Of a stretch of 64,000 bases of DNA, positions 1 to 9,341 are shown piece after piece; the stretch's first letter is position 1, and every line of letters starts with the position of its first letter. The stretch spans positions 1 to 64,000 of the forward strand of contig DKXL01000029.1 in assembly GCA_002493005.1 (NCBI GenBank), in the 5' to 3' direction. The stretch comes from Ruminococcaceae bacterium UBA7127. GTDB taxonomy: Bacteria; Bacillota; Clostridia; Oscillospirales; Acutalibacteraceae. Position numbers and translations under genes: made by a program. The notes under the pieces are model-generated. The model was not told the DNA's origin. It did no database searches and was given only the letters and a program-made list of their open reading frames with translations.

Positions 1-1
1 C

Positions 2-118
2 AGCACAAAGAAAGCAGTTAAAAACTGTAAATATGCGTTCAGCGAAGCTAAATCTAATGGCTTGCTTCCTGCCGGTGTATATCAGTTTGATATTGACGGC
101 AAACTTATTATAAAATAA
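2..118 (+). CDS. C-terminal end of an unidentified protein (partial)
   Basis: The frame starting at base 2 is open from the window edge to a TAA at 116-118 and gives 38 residues ending in GVYQFDIDGKLIIK. The Y-x-F-D-x-D-G-K pattern resembles the terminal repeat of secreted cell-wall-binding or choline-binding-like proteins, but one repeat is too little to name it. The gene begins outside the window. It reads in the same direction as the polysaccharide cluster that follows. Confidence 0.45.
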   Translation, partial: STKKAVKNCKYAFSEAKSNGLLPAGVYQFDIDGKLIIK

Positions 119-132
119 GTATATTTATTAAT

Positions 133-189
133 CCCGTCCTTTTCAGGACGGGGTACCACACATAGTCATACCTCCACGTGGTGTGTGGT
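133..189. repeat. Two adjacent hairpins in the gap before the glycosyltransferase
   Basis: CCCGTCC (133-139) pairs with GGACGGG (146-152). Immediately after it, ACCACAC (155-161) pairs with GTGTGGT (183-189), enclosing the palindrome CCACGTGG (174-181). No U-run follows either stem, so this is not a simple terminator. The look is that of a mobile-element end or a structured RNA; which one is unknown. Confidence 0.4.
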
Positions 190-250
190 GGGCAACGGTT
201 TTACCGGCTAAATGACATGCAGTATTTGGGCTTTAAGCAGGAAATATTTT

Positions 251-1411
251 ATGAATATTACATTTATTTCAAATTATTTTAATCATCATCAAAAAAATTT
301 TTCTGATTGTTTATATGAAGAAAAAGACATTGCTTTTACTTTTATTGCAACATCAAAAATAAGTGATGAAAGAAAAAAACTAGGTTACGATAATTCCATT
401 GTTCCGGAATATGTTACCGAATTATTGCCAAACAAGCAGAATAAAAGGGCTAAGGCGGCTATTGAAAAAGCAGACGTTATTATTCTGGGAATGGCTCCCG
501 AAAATCTGGTAAAATACCATATTAAACAGGGAAAATTATTATTTAGATATTCGGAAAGACCTTTTAAAAACGGAATTAATAGATTTAAATTATTGCCTAG
601 AAGTATAAAGTGGCACATTAGTAATCCTTCATATAAACCGATATATATGTTGTGTGCAAGTGCATACACTTTATCTGACTTTTTAAAAATGAGAATGTTT
701 AAGAACAAGTCATATACATGGGGATATTTTCCTGACTTTAAGAGGTATTCAAATATTGATGATTTAATTACAAAAAAAGATACTTTGGAAATTTTATGGT
801 GTGGAAGATTTATTGACTGGAAACATCCGGATGATGCTTTAAAAGTTGCAAAAATGCTTAAAGATAGTGGATATTGTTTTAAAATGAGGTTTATCGGAAC
901 AGGACCTTTATTTGATGAGCTTAAAAACTATGTATATGAAAATAAATTGGAAAATTGTGTTGAGTTTTCGGGTTCAATGCCACCGGATAAAGTCAGAGAA
1001 CATATGGAAAACTCAGGCATTTTTTTAATTACTTCCGATTTTAAAGAAGGTTGGGGAGCAGTTTTAAATGAGGCTATGAATAGTGGGTGCGCAGTTGTAG
1101 CCTCTCACGCTGTCGGTTCTGCTCCTTGTCTTGTGAAAAATAAAGATAACGGACTAATTTACGAATCAGGTAATGTTAATGCGCTTTTCGGAAAAATTAA
1201 GTATCTTATTGATAATACAGAAGAACAGAAACGGTTAGGCAATGCTGCATATAAAACAATCTGTGATGAATGGAATGCAGAAATTGCAACAAAGCGTTTA
1301 ATCAAATTAATTAACAATATACTTCAAGACAACAAATTTCCCGATTTATATGAAGAGGGACCGTGCAGTAAATCATTGATATTGAATAATGACTGGTATT
1401 CTGAAAATTAG
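251..1411 (+). CDS. Glycosyltransferase family 4 (GT-B fold)
   Basis: A 386-residue cytoplasmic sugar transferase that probably adds one residue to a lipid-linked surface-polysaccharide repeat unit. The C-terminal half carries the GT4 signature: the G-R-F-I-D-W-K segment, then an E-x7-E motif in KEGWGAVLNEAMNSG (about residue 275-290) that binds the nucleotide-sugar donor. I start it at the ATG at 251 (MNITFISNYF), which has AGGAA about 8 bases upstream. A longer frame from 212 would run through the upstream hairpin region and lacks a good ribosome site. It is the first complete gene of the polysaccharide cluster; the priming transferase is not in the window. Donor and acceptor cannot be told from sequence. 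Confidence 0.85.
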   Translation: MNITFISNYFNHHQKNFSDCLYEEKDIAFTFIATSKISDERKKLGYDNSIVPEYVTELLPNKQNKRAKAAIEKADVIILGMAPENLVKYHIKQGKLLFRYSERPFKNGINRFKLLPRSIKWHISNPSYKPIYMLCASAYTLSDFLKMRMFKNKSYTWGYFPDFKRYSNIDDLITKKDTLEILWCGRFIDWKHPDDALKVAKMLKDSGYCFKMRFIGTGPLFDELKNYVYENKLENCVEFSGSMPPDKVREHMENSGIFLITSDFKEGWGAVLNEAMNSGCAVVASHAVGSAPCLVKNKDNGLIYESGNVNALFGKIKYLIDNTEEQKRLGNAAYKTICDEWNAEIATKRLIKLINNILQDNKFPDLYEEGPCSKSLILNNDWYSEN

Positions 1412-1457
1412 TCTTTCTTTGAGTTGTTGTCATTAATGTGTTTTTTGGAGGACTAAA

Positions 1458-2651
1458 ATGTATTCAGCGTATTTGTGTGGTAATACCGGTGGAATAAACA
1501 GAGGTTGTGAGGCGATTGTAAGGTCTTCAGCTAAAATATTACGTGAATGTGGAATTGATAAATTGTATCTGATGACATTTAATCGCATTTTTGATGAATC
1601 TATCGGATTGGACAAAATTTCGACTTTGGTTGAATATCCTAAAAAAACATTATTTCAAAGAACTCTATCCTATACTATCAGAGAACTTTTTAATAATGGA
1701 ACGTTTGGTTGTAAATATTTATATAAACCTTTGTTCAATTCTATCGATAGGAACTCTTTTGTTATGAATATAGGCGGAGATACATATTGTTATCATACAC
1801 CGTACAGTTCTTATGCGCTTAATTTACTTGCAAATAACCATTCTGTACCCTCAATATTTTGGGGGTGTTCAGTAGATGAACGAATCTTATCTGATAAACA
1901 AATGCAGGAAGATATTAACAGATATTCTTACATTATTGTAAGAGAGTCAATGTCATATAACATTTTAAGTCAGGTTTATAAAAACAGCGACAATCTTATA
2001 TTAGCCTGTGATCCGGCTTTTCATCTTGATGCAAAGCCGGTAAAACTGCCTGAAAATTTTAAATTTAATAATACTGTCGGTATAAATTTAAGTCCGCTTG
2101 TTTTTTTAGATTCTGAAAAAACTGACGATTTAATGTACATTAATATTTTTAATCTTATTGATTATATAATTAATTTTACAGATTTAAATATTTGTTTGAT
2201 ACCTCACGTTTATAGCGTAAATGATAATTTGCAGGATTTTAAAGTTTTAAATAAGATATACGCTCATTATCCGGATTCTGACAGGATTTCAATTATAAAT
2301 GAAGAGTATACTTGCGAAGAACTTAAGTTTATAATATCGAATTGCAGGTTTTTTATTGGAGCGCGGACGCATTCGATGATTGCAGCTTATTCTACATGTG
2401 TGCCTGCTTTAGCTATAAGCTATTCAATTAAATCCAAAGGCATAGCAAAAGATTTGTTTAATGATTATAACAAGTATTGTATAAGCTACAAAAATTTAAA
2501 GTCTGATATTGATTTAAAGAATGCATTTTGTGAAATTCTTGTTAAAGAAGAGAATAATATATTAAAAAGATATAATGATATTTTGGATAACTATAAAAGC
2601 AGTATTCTGACTGCCGTTGATGTATTATTAAAAGGACTATTGTATGAATAA
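1458..2651 (+). CDS. Polysaccharide pyruvyl transferase family protein
   Basis: A 397-residue protein of the CsaB/WcaK-like family, which transfers pyruvate from phosphoenolpyruvate onto sugars of surface polysaccharides as a ketal. Visible family features are the N-terminal N-x-G-G-x-N-x-G-x-E-A-I segment (about residues 9-20), a middle SxxFWGCSVDE region, and a C-terminal SNCRFFIGARTHSMIAA segment (about residues 294-310) with the conserved R-x-H. A GGAGG site lies at 1448-1452. The last 8 bases overlap the flippase start, so the two are translationally coupled. In this family a FrhB-like Fe-S protein is a common neighbour, and one lies two genes downstream. Substrate unknown. Confidence 0.85.
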   Translation: MYSAYLCGNTGGINRGCEAIVRSSAKILRECGIDKLYLMTFNRIFDESIGLDKISTLVEYPKKTLFQRTLSYTIRELFNNGTFGCKYLYKPLFNSIDRNSFVMNIGGDTYCYHTPYSSYALNLLANNHSVPSIFWGCSVDERILSDKQMQEDINRYSYIIVRESMSYNILSQVYKNSDNLILACDPAFHLDAKPVKLPENFKFNNTVGINLSPLVFLDSEKTDDLMYINIFNLIDYIINFTDLNICLIPHVYSVNDNLQDFKVLNKIYAHYPDSDRISIINEEYTCEELKFIISNCRFFIGARTHSMIAAYSTCVPALAISYSIKSKGIAKDLFNDYNKYCISYKNLKSDIDLKNAFCEILVKEENNILKRYNDILDNYKSSILTAVDVLLKGLLYE

Positions 2652-4155
2652 AAGACAAAAAGGCGTATTACTTTCTTATGCTAATTCAATAATTAATATG
2701 ATAGTAGGGCTTGTGTTATCAACTGTTTTATTGAGACTTTTAGGTGATACAGAATACGGCGTTTATCAGACAATCGCCTCATTTGCTAACTATCTTGTTT
2801 TATTGGAATTCGGAACCGGTACAGTGATGACGAGAAATATAGCTATGGCAAGAAGCAAAAATTTCTCTAAAGATACAATTGACAGTAATACATCAACTAT
2901 ATGGACAGTTACTAATATACTTTCATTCTTAATTTTAATTGTTTCGATTGTATTTTATTTTTTGATTGATATTATATATTGTAATTCAATGAATCAACAG
3001 CAAATATCCCATGCTAAGAATATTTTTTTACCAATAGTAGCATATTTACTTCTGTCTTTTTATTCACAAACATTAAATGGAGTTATTTTAGCAAATGAGC
3101 ACTATTCCTATGCATCAATAATAAATATATTAAGAACAATTATCAGAGCGACAACACTAATATTAATGTTGTCATATATAAAAAATGCAATAGTCATTGC
3201 CTTTACTGATGCAATTTTAACAGGAATTATAGTTATAGTTACATATATATACTGTAAACATAATTTCAATATTTGTTTATCGTTTAAGAAGTTTCAATTT
3301 AATATTTTTATAAATGTTTTACCACTTTGCATTGCAATATTCTTGCAATCTATTGTAAATCAAGCAAATAATAATGTTGATAAATTTTTAATAGGTATGA
3401 TGTTATCTCCCGAAGCAGTTACTATGTATTCAATTTCATTGTTTATTTACAATACATTTTCTTCGTTAACAACTATTCCTATTTCTTTATATGCTCCTCA
3501 GATTGTGAAAGATGTGGCATCCGATATAACCCCGGACAAACTGACTGAAACATTGATACAGCCAAGCAGATTAGTTGTATTAACCGGCGGTACGATATTA
3601 TTTGGTTTCATCAGTTTCGGAAAACAGTTTATTAGCTTGTTTTATGGTGTATCATATACCGAAGCGTGGTTGTATGCAGTAATCTTAATGATACCTGCAT
3701 TTATTAATATGTCAAACGGTGTTATTGTAAATGTATTAGATGCAACGAATAAGCGACTCTTGCGTTCATTTGTTTTGTTGGGAACAACTACGTTAAATAT
3801 ATTGCTTACAATAGTATGGCTACAGCTTTTTGGTATGGTTGGCGCAGCAATAGCTACTGCTATTAGTACGTTGTTGGGTCAGATTATTATTATGAATTTA
3901 TATTATTCAAAAAAACTTCATTTAAGAATTATGTATTTATTTTATAATACATTTAAAGGTATATTAATATCACAAATTTTATCTATGATATTATCTGTTT
4001 TATCTACTCTGTTAATTACTGATACATGGATTTCATTTATAGTTGGAGCTATAGTATATATTATTTCTTTCGGTGCAAGTTATTTTTTATTTGGCGCTAA
4101 TAGCATGGAAAAGCAAATGATGAAGAAATATTTATTTAAATTCAAAAGGAAATAA
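2644..4155 (+). CDS. Polysaccharide flippase (Wzx/MATE-like, MOP superfamily)
   Basis: A 503-residue integral membrane protein with about 12-14 hydrophobic segments spread over its length. The N-terminal GVYQTIASFANYLVLLEFG region is typical of oligosaccharide flippases. It would move undecaprenyl-linked repeat units across the membrane before polymerisation. The ATG at 2644 overlaps the upstream gene's stop and has AAAGGA just upstream. Like its neighbours it is markedly AT-rich compared with capE-capG, which suggests this part of the cluster has a separate origin. No polymerase (Wzy) is visible in the window. Confidence 0.88.
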   Translation: MNKRQKGVLLSYANSIINMIVGLVLSTVLLRLLGDTEYGVYQTIASFANYLVLLEFGTGTVMTRNIAMARSKNFSKDTIDSNTSTIWTVTNILSFLILIVSIVFYFLIDIIYCNSMNQQQISHAKNIFLPIVAYLLLSFYSQTLNGVILANEHYSYASIINILRTIIRATTLILMLSYIKNAIVIAFTDAILTGIIVIVTYIYCKHNFNICLSFKKFQFNIFINVLPLCIAIFLQSIVNQANNNVDKFLIGMMLSPEAVTMYSISLFIYNTFSSLTTIPISLYAPQIVKDVASDITPDKLTETLIQPSRLVVLTGGTILFGFISFGKQFISLFYGVSYTEAWLYAVILMIPAFINMSNGVIVNVLDATNKRLLRSFVLLGTTTLNILLTIVWLQLFGMVGAAIATAISTLLGQIIIMNLYYSKKLHLRIMYLFYNTFKGILISQILSMILSVLSTLLITDTWISFIVGAIVYIISFGASYFLFGANSMEKQMMKKYLFKFKRK

Positions 4156-4160
4156 TAAAT

Positions 4161-5306
4161 ATGGTAGAAAAGAATTTATGTACAGGATGTACTGCCTGCG
4201 TTGCTGTTTGCAAAACAAAGGCTTTGAAGATGATAGTTGATACGGAAGGGTTTAAATACCCTGTGATAGATAAATCGCTTTGTGTTAACTGTAATTTATG
4301 TGAGAAGGTGTGTCCGGCTAAAAAAAGAATTTCTAGAGATAAATTCGCAGAGGTATATTGTGGATACACAAAAGATAAAAACAATTTATTAAGCAGTTCA
4401 TCCGGAGGAATTGCAACTCATTTTGCAGAGCACTGCCTTTCAATGGGTGGTGTCGTTTGCGGTTGTGCGATGGATGATAATATGTATGGTGCTAAACATA
4501 TATTTATAACTAAATCTGATGATTTAGATAGAATTAAAGGTTCTAAGTATCTGCAAAGCAGTTTAGATGATGTATTTTTGCGTATAAAAGAATACCTAAA
4601 AAATGAGATAAAGGTACTCTTTTTTGGAACGCCTTGTCAAGTTGCCGGATTAAACGAATATCTGACCACTGAAAATATTACAAAAAAAAATTTAATATTA
4701 GTTGATTTTATTTGTCATGGGGTACCTTCTCCTCTCGTATGGGAAAAATATCTTAAAGAAGAGGAACAATTAAATGCGTCAAAGGCTGAAAATGTATTTT
4801 TTAGAAATAAATCGTCAGGTTGGAAGAATTATTCACTTTTAATTAATTTTTCTGACGGCAGTTCTTTTTGTCAGCCTGTAACAGAAAATTTATACTTAAG
4901 AGGATTTGTGAGTAATTATTACTTAAGACCCTCGTGTTATCATTGCAATTTTAAGAAAGAAAATTATTATAGTGATTTAACACTCGGTGATTTCTGGAAT
5001 GTTGAAAAATATGCTCCGGATTGTGATAACAAATCGGGAGTATCCTTGATATTTACAAATAGTACAAAAGGGAGCAGATTTCTTTCTCTTTTAAATAATG
5101 AAGTCACTTATAAAAAAATAGATTTTGATAGTGCAATTAAGAGTAATCCGTCATATTCTTACAGCGTTAAAGAGAACTATATTAGAAAACATTTCTTTAG
5201 TAAGCTAAAAAGGAAATCGGTTTTAAAATTACTTAATAGATATTGCAGCGATAGATTTTTATCAAAAGTTATTCGTAAAGCAGTGGTTATTTTAGGAGGC
5301 AACTGA
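4161..5306 (+). CDS. 4Fe-4S protein with coenzyme F420 hydrogenase beta-subunit (FrhB) domain
   Basis: A 381-residue protein beginning with two ferredoxin-type clusters, CTGCTACVAVCKTKA (about residues 7-21) and CVNCNLCEKVCPAKK (about 40-54). These are followed by FrhB-type N- and C-terminal domains with GTPCQVAGL (about 157-165) and the late C-YHCNFK and LGDFWNVEK motifs. True F420 hydrogenase subunits work in methanogens. In bacterial polysaccharide clusters this family is recurrent beside pyruvyl transferases and is thought to do an undefined redox step. The gene follows the flippase by 5 bases and ends overlapping the capE start (TGATG), so it is in the same transcript. Its exact reaction is unknown. 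Confidence 0.82.
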   Translation: MVEKNLCTGCTACVAVCKTKALKMIVDTEGFKYPVIDKSLCVNCNLCEKVCPAKKRISRDKFAEVYCGYTKDKNNLLSSSSGGIATHFAEHCLSMGGVVCGCAMDDNMYGAKHIFITKSDDLDRIKGSKYLQSSLDDVFLRIKEYLKNEIKVLFFGTPCQVAGLNEYLTTENITKKNLILVDFICHGVPSPLVWEKYLKEEEQLNASKAENVFFRNKSSGWKNYSLLINFSDGSSFCQPVTENLYLRGFVSNYYLRPSCYHCNFKKENYYSDLTLGDFWNVEKYAPDCDNKSGVSLIFTNSTKGSRFLSLLNNEVTYKKIDFDSAIKSNPSYSYSVKENYIRKHFFSKLKRKSVLKLLNRYCSDRFLSKVIRKAVVILGGN

Positions 5307-6337
5307 TGTCACTTTTTAATAAAAAAATTTTATTGATTACAGGAGGCACGGGTTCATTCGGCAATGCCGTACTTAACCGTTTTCTCAAGACCGATATAGG
5401 AGAAATCCGAGTTTTCTCCCGTGATGAAAAGAAACAGGATGATATGCGACATGAATTTCAGGTAAAAATGCCTGAGGTTGCAGATAAAATCAAATTTTAT
5501 ATCGGAGATGTACGTGATATTCAGTCGGTTAAAAATGCTATGCACGGTGTTAACTATATATTTCACGCTGCTGCCTTAAAACAAGTGCCTTCATGTGAGT
5601 TCTTTCCTTTGGAAGCAGTAAAAACAAATGTTATAGGCACAGATAATGTTCTTACTGCTGCAATAGACGAGGGAGTTGAAACAGTTATTTGTCTTTCAAC
5701 CGATAAAGCTGCTTATCCTGTAAATGCAATGGGAACATCAAAAGCAATGATGGAAAAGGTTGTTGTTGCAAAATCAAGAACAACCAAAAATACAAAAATA
5801 TGTTGTACAAGATACGGAAATGTAATGTGCAGCAGAGGTTCGGTAATACCTCTTTGGATTGAACAAATCAAAGAAGGTAAACCAATAACAATAACCGACC
5901 CTAATATGACCAGGTTTATTATGTCATTGGATGAGGCAGTTGATTTAGTCCTTTTTGCATTTGAAAACGGCAGGTCGGGTGATATTCTTGTTCAGAAAGC
6001 TCCTGCTTGTACTATTCAGACACAAGCCAAAGCTGTTTGCCGAATTTTTGGCGGAGATGAAAATAATATTAAAATTATTGGTATCAGGCACGGAGAAAAG
6101 ATGTATGAAACTTTGTTGACTAATGAAGAGTGTGCAAATGCTATTGATTTAGGTGGTTTTTACCGTGTTCCTTGTGATAAGCGCAGTTTGAATTATGAAA
6201 AATATTTCAGCAAGGGCGATACTGAGAGAAGCAGACTAAATGAGTTTAATTCTAACAATACAGAGTTGCTGACGGTCGAGCAGACTATGGAAAAAATTTC
6301 TGCGTTGGATTACATCCAAAACGAACTTTCTAAATAA
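5306..6337 (+). CDS. capE: UDP-GlcNAc 4,6-dehydratase (5-inverting), CapE type
   Basis: First enzyme of UDP-L-FucNAc synthesis: NAD(P)-dependent 4,6-dehydration with C5 inversion of UDP-GlcNAc. The 343-residue extended SDR shows the Rossmann motif TGGTGSFG (residues 12-19), HAAALKQVP, and the active-site block STDKAAYP followed by AMGTSK. The last has M-x3-K where most SDRs have Y-x3-K, as in the CapE group. CapF and CapG homologues lie downstream, which fixes the pathway. It starts with an ATG overlapping the previous stop and GGAGG at 5295-5299. GC content rises from here compared with the preceding four genes. Confidence 0.9.
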   Translation: MSLFNKKILLITGGTGSFGNAVLNRFLKTDIGEIRVFSRDEKKQDDMRHEFQVKMPEVADKIKFYIGDVRDIQSVKNAMHGVNYIFHAAALKQVPSCEFFPLEAVKTNVIGTDNVLTAAIDEGVETVICLSTDKAAYPVNAMGTSKAMMEKVVVAKSRTTKNTKICCTRYGNVMCSRGSVIPLWIEQIKEGKPITITDPNMTRFIMSLDEAVDLVLFAFENGRSGDILVQKAPACTIQTQAKAVCRIFGGDENNIKIIGIRHGEKMYETLLTNEECANAIDLGGFYRVPCDKRSLNYEKYFSKGDTERSRLNEFNSNNTELLTVEQTMEKISALDYIQNELSK

Positions 6338-6367
6338 CTTTATATACATTATATAAGGAGAACAAAT

Positions 6368-6862
6368 ATGAAAAAGCTATGTATTTTTTGGGTGTCAGTT
6401 TTATTGTTAATGTGTTTTGCCGGTTGTAACAGCGATGCATCTGATAATAAATCCACAACTGCACAGCCAAGCACAGAAGAAATTAGTTTTTACACAACAG
6501 ATGAAGATACTTTTGAAATAAAAACTGATTATTGTTCTTTGTACTATCCTAAAAAATGGGAAAAGAACATTAAAACAAAAATAGACGATAAAGAACCTTA
6601 TACGGTTAAGTTTATTGCCTTGGAAAATAAAGAGGAGATTCCTATATTTGATGTAGTGTTTGGAAAGTCAAGCACCGGTTCAAAATTAGGTAAGTTAAAA
6701 ATTGATAATGAAGAAATTAATGTCTATTTAGTTGATCATTCAGGAGAGTGGCCTGAAAAGATTACTAAAGACAGTGAAAGTAATTTGTATGCTATGAGCG
6801 AAGATGTAAATGTTTTGATTTCTAAACTGGTATATGATTCTAAAATGGTTTTGGAAAACTAA
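6368..6862 (+). CDS. Small lipoprotein of unknown function
   Basis: A 164-residue protein with a clear lipoprotein signal: KK followed by a hydrophobic stretch and the lipobox FAGC, Cys at residue 20. A Thr/Ser-rich linker follows, then a globular part (about residues 45-164) with SLYYPKKW near its start. I do not recognise the domain. It sits between capE and capF, 30 bases after the first and 9 before the second, with its own GGAG site. Its product would be anchored on the outer face of the membrane, unlike the cytoplasmic sugar-nucleotide enzymes around it. Confidence 0.75.
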   Translation: MKKLCIFWVSVLLLMCFAGCNSDASDNKSTTAQPSTEEISFYTTDEDTFEIKTDYCSLYYPKKWEKNIKTKIDDKEPYTVKFIALENKEEIPIFDVVFGKSSTGSKLGKLKIDNEEINVYLVDHSGEWPEKITKDSESNLYAMSEDVNVLISKLVYDSKMVLEN

Positions 6863-6871
6863 GGAGAAAAA

Positions 6872-8071
6872 ATGAACATACTTGTAACCGGGGCGCAGGG
6901 GTTTGTCGGCAAAAATCTTTGTGAAGCGCTGAAAAACATTCGTGATGGCAAAGACCGAACTCGCCCTAATCTCAAAATAGATAATATATTTGAATTTGAC
7001 AAGGATACTCCCGATAATTTACTTAGTGCTTTTTGCAAAGATGCTGATTTTGTTTTCAATCTGGCAGGGGCGAACAGACCAAAAAACACTGATGAGTTTA
7101 TGCTGGACAACTGTGACTTTGCAAATAAATTGCTTAATATTCTAAAATCTAATAATAACAAATGTCCTGTTATGCTCTCAAGCTCCATTCAGGCAACCTT
7201 ATGCGGTAGATTTGCCGACAGCGAATACGGCAAATCAAAGCTTGCCGGAGAAAATCTCTTTTTTGATTATTCTTCACAGACCGGCGCAAAGGTGCTTGTG
7301 TATCGATTCCCTAATTTATTTGGAAAATGGTGTCGCCCGAATTACAATTCGGCTGTTGCAACTTTTTGCAATAATATTGCCAATGATTTACCAATTACTG
7401 TTAATGATAAATCAACAGAGCTTGAACTGCTTTATATTGATGATCTTGTCAATGAAATGCTTGACGCCCTTGAGGGCAGGGAACATCACTGCGAGTTTGA
7501 CGGCGTGAACGCAGTTATGTGTGAAAGCGGTCATTTTTGCGCTGTCCCGAAAACTCATCGCGTTACACTCGGCAAAATTGTCGAATTGCTTGAATTATTT
7601 AAAATGCAGACATCAACACTTGTTGTTCCCGAAATTCCAAATGATTCGTTTGCAAAAAAACTGTATTCAACTTACCTTTCTTATCTTCCAAAAGATAAGG
7701 TGGCTTTTGATTTAAAGATGAATACAGATGAGCGAGGTAGTTTTACCGAGCTTATAAAAACTATGAATTGCGGTCAGATTAGTGTGAATATATCCAAACC
7801 AGGCATAACAAAAGGTCAGCATTGGCACAATACAAAATGGGAATTCTTTATTGTTGTTGCAGGGCACGGCTTGATTGAAGAACGCAGAATCGGCAGTGAT
7901 GAAGTGCTGAGATATGAAGTCAGCGGAGAAAAAATTACTGCTGTGCATATGCTTCCGGGATATACGCACAATATCATAAATTTGTCTGATACAGAAGATC
8001 TCGTTACTGTGATGTGGGCAAATGAACAATTTGATCCTAATCACCCGGATACTTTTTTTGAGAAGGTTTAA
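6872..8071 (+). CDS. capF: CapF: bifunctional UDP-sugar epimerase/reductase with C-terminal cupin
   Basis: Second enzyme of UDP-L-FucNAc synthesis; converts the CapE keto-sugar product to UDP-2-acetamido-2,6-dideoxy-L-talose. The N-terminal SDR domain (about residues 1-250) has VTGAQGFVG and the Y-G-K-S-K catalytic pair. The C-terminal cupin (about residues 280-399) has the metal-binding H-W-H in KGQHWHNTKWEFF. At 399 residues it is slightly longer than well-known CapF proteins. The ribosome site is AAGGAGA before the ATG. It ends 3 bases before capG. Confidence 0.9.
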   Translation: MNILVTGAQGFVGKNLCEALKNIRDGKDRTRPNLKIDNIFEFDKDTPDNLLSAFCKDADFVFNLAGANRPKNTDEFMLDNCDFANKLLNILKSNNNKCPVMLSSSIQATLCGRFADSEYGKSKLAGENLFFDYSSQTGAKVLVYRFPNLFGKWCRPNYNSAVATFCNNIANDLPITVNDKSTELELLYIDDLVNEMLDALEGREHHCEFDGVNAVMCESGHFCAVPKTHRVTLGKIVELLELFKMQTSTLVVPEIPNDSFAKKLYSTYLSYLPKDKVAFDLKMNTDERGSFTELIKTMNCGQISVNISKPGITKGQHWHNTKWEFFIVVAGHGLIEERRIGSDEVLRYEVSGEKITAVHMLPGYTHNIINLSDTEDLVTVMWANEQFDPNHPDTFFEKV

Positions 8072-8074
8072 AAA

Positions 8075-9268
8075 ATGCAGATTAAAACAGATTATTCAAA
8101 CATATCATTTAAAAATGACGGAAAACTTAAGCTTTTGATAATAGTAGGCACACGCCCTGAGATTATACGACTTTCTGCCGTAATCACAAAGTGCAGAAAA
8201 TATTTTGATGTAATCCTTGCTCACACAGGTCAGAATTATGACTACAATCTGAACGGGATTTTCTTTCGTGATCTGAAACTTGATGAACCTGAGGTGTATC
8301 TTAACGCGGTCGGAGATACATTGGGCGACACTATGGGCAACATTATTTCAGCCTCATATAATCTTATGACAGAGATAAAACCCGACGCTGTGCTTGTGCT
8401 CGGTGATACCAATTCCTGCCTTTCTGTTATTGGAGCAAAGCGCCTGCATATACCTATTTTCCATATGGAGGCAGGCAACAGATGTAAGGACGAGTGCTTG
8501 CCTGAGGAAACCAACAGGCGAATTGTTGATATCATTTCTGATGTAAATATGGCTTATTCGGAGCACGCAAGGCGTTATCTTGCTGATTGCGGATTGCCAA
8601 AAGAGCGAACTTATGTTACCGGTTCGCCTATGTCAGAGGTTCTCCATTCTAATCTTGATGAAATTGAGTCCTCCGATATACTCGAAAAGTTAAACCTTTC
8701 ACCTCAAAAGTATATTTTGCTGTCTGCACACAGAGAAGAAAATATTGATACCGAAAAGAATTTTCTTTCTTTGTTCTCTGCAATTAATAAATTGGCAGAG
8801 AAATACGATATGCCTATACTGTATTCCTGTCATCCACGCTCAAAGAAGAGAATTGAGCAATCGGGCTTTACGCTTGATAAGCGTGTTATTCAGCACGAGC
8901 CTATGGGATTTCACGATTATAATAAATTACAGATTAATGCTTTTGCTGTTGTATCTGACAGCGGCACATTGCCGGAGGAAAGCAGTTTCTTTACGAGTGT
9001 AAATCATCCTTTCCCTGCGGTTTGCATAAGAACAAGCACAGAGCGTTCCGAAGCACTTGATAAGGGATGTTTTGTCCTTGCAGGAATAGACGAAAAGAGT
9101 TTGTTGCAGGCTGTTGAAACGGCTGTCGAGATGAATAAAAACGGAGATTACGGTATACCTGTACCTGACTACGTTGATGAAAATGTGTCTTCAAAGGTTG
9201 TCAAAATTATCCAAGGCTATACGGGCGTTGTGAATAAAATGGTCTGGAGAAAAAATGATTTATTTTGA
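8075..9268 (+). CDS. capG: CapG: UDP-N-acetyl sugar 2-epimerase (UDP-L-FucNAc forming)
   Basis: Third enzyme of the pathway; inverts C2 to give UDP-L-FucNAc. The 397-residue protein has the non-hydrolysing 2-epimerase (WecB-like) landmarks: VGTRPEIIRLS (about residues 24-34), HTGQNYD, HMEAGNR, PEETNRR (about 143-149), SAHREEN and SDSGTLPEES. WecB itself acts on UDP-GlcNAc, but the order capE-capF-capG points to the CapG role. It is the last complete gene of the cluster. After it lie only a 12-codon reading frame and an inverted repeat, so the transferase that would use UDP-FucNAc is not directly downstream. Confidence 0.88.
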   Translation: MQIKTDYSNISFKNDGKLKLLIIVGTRPEIIRLSAVITKCRKYFDVILAHTGQNYDYNLNGIFFRDLKLDEPEVYLNAVGDTLGDTMGNIISASYNLMTEIKPDAVLVLGDTNSCLSVIGAKRLHIPIFHMEAGNRCKDECLPEETNRRIVDIISDVNMAYSEHARRYLADCGLPKERTYVTGSPMSEVLHSNLDEIESSDILEKLNLSPQKYILLSAHREENIDTEKNFLSLFSAINKLAEKYDMPILYSCHPRSKKRIEQSGFTLDKRVIQHEPMGFHDYNKLQINAFAVVSDSGTLPEESSFFTSVNHPFPAVCIRTSTERSEALDKGCFVLAGIDEKSLLQAVETAVEMNKNGDYGIPVPDYVDENVSSKVVKIIQGYTGVVNKMVWRKNDLF

Positions 9269-9304
9269 TGATAACGCTTGTAAATTACAATAAAGCAATT
9301 TTAA

Positions 9305-9341
9305 GGGGCTGTCGAAAAACGGTGAATATTTCGACAGCCCC
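9305..9341. repeat. Perfect 13-bp inverted repeat after the polysaccharide cluster
   Basis: GGGGCTGTCGAAA (9305-9317) and its exact complement (9329-9341) are separated by 11 bases. It could stop transcription from the cluster, but no U-tract follows. The GGGGCTGTCGAAA arm also resembles terminal repeats of some insertion sequences. No transposase is nearby. Confidence 0.5.

Noticed and set aside
9254..9292. A 12-codon frame after capG as a gene
   Set aside because: Too short to be a protein of note; kept only as a hint of a deleted gene.
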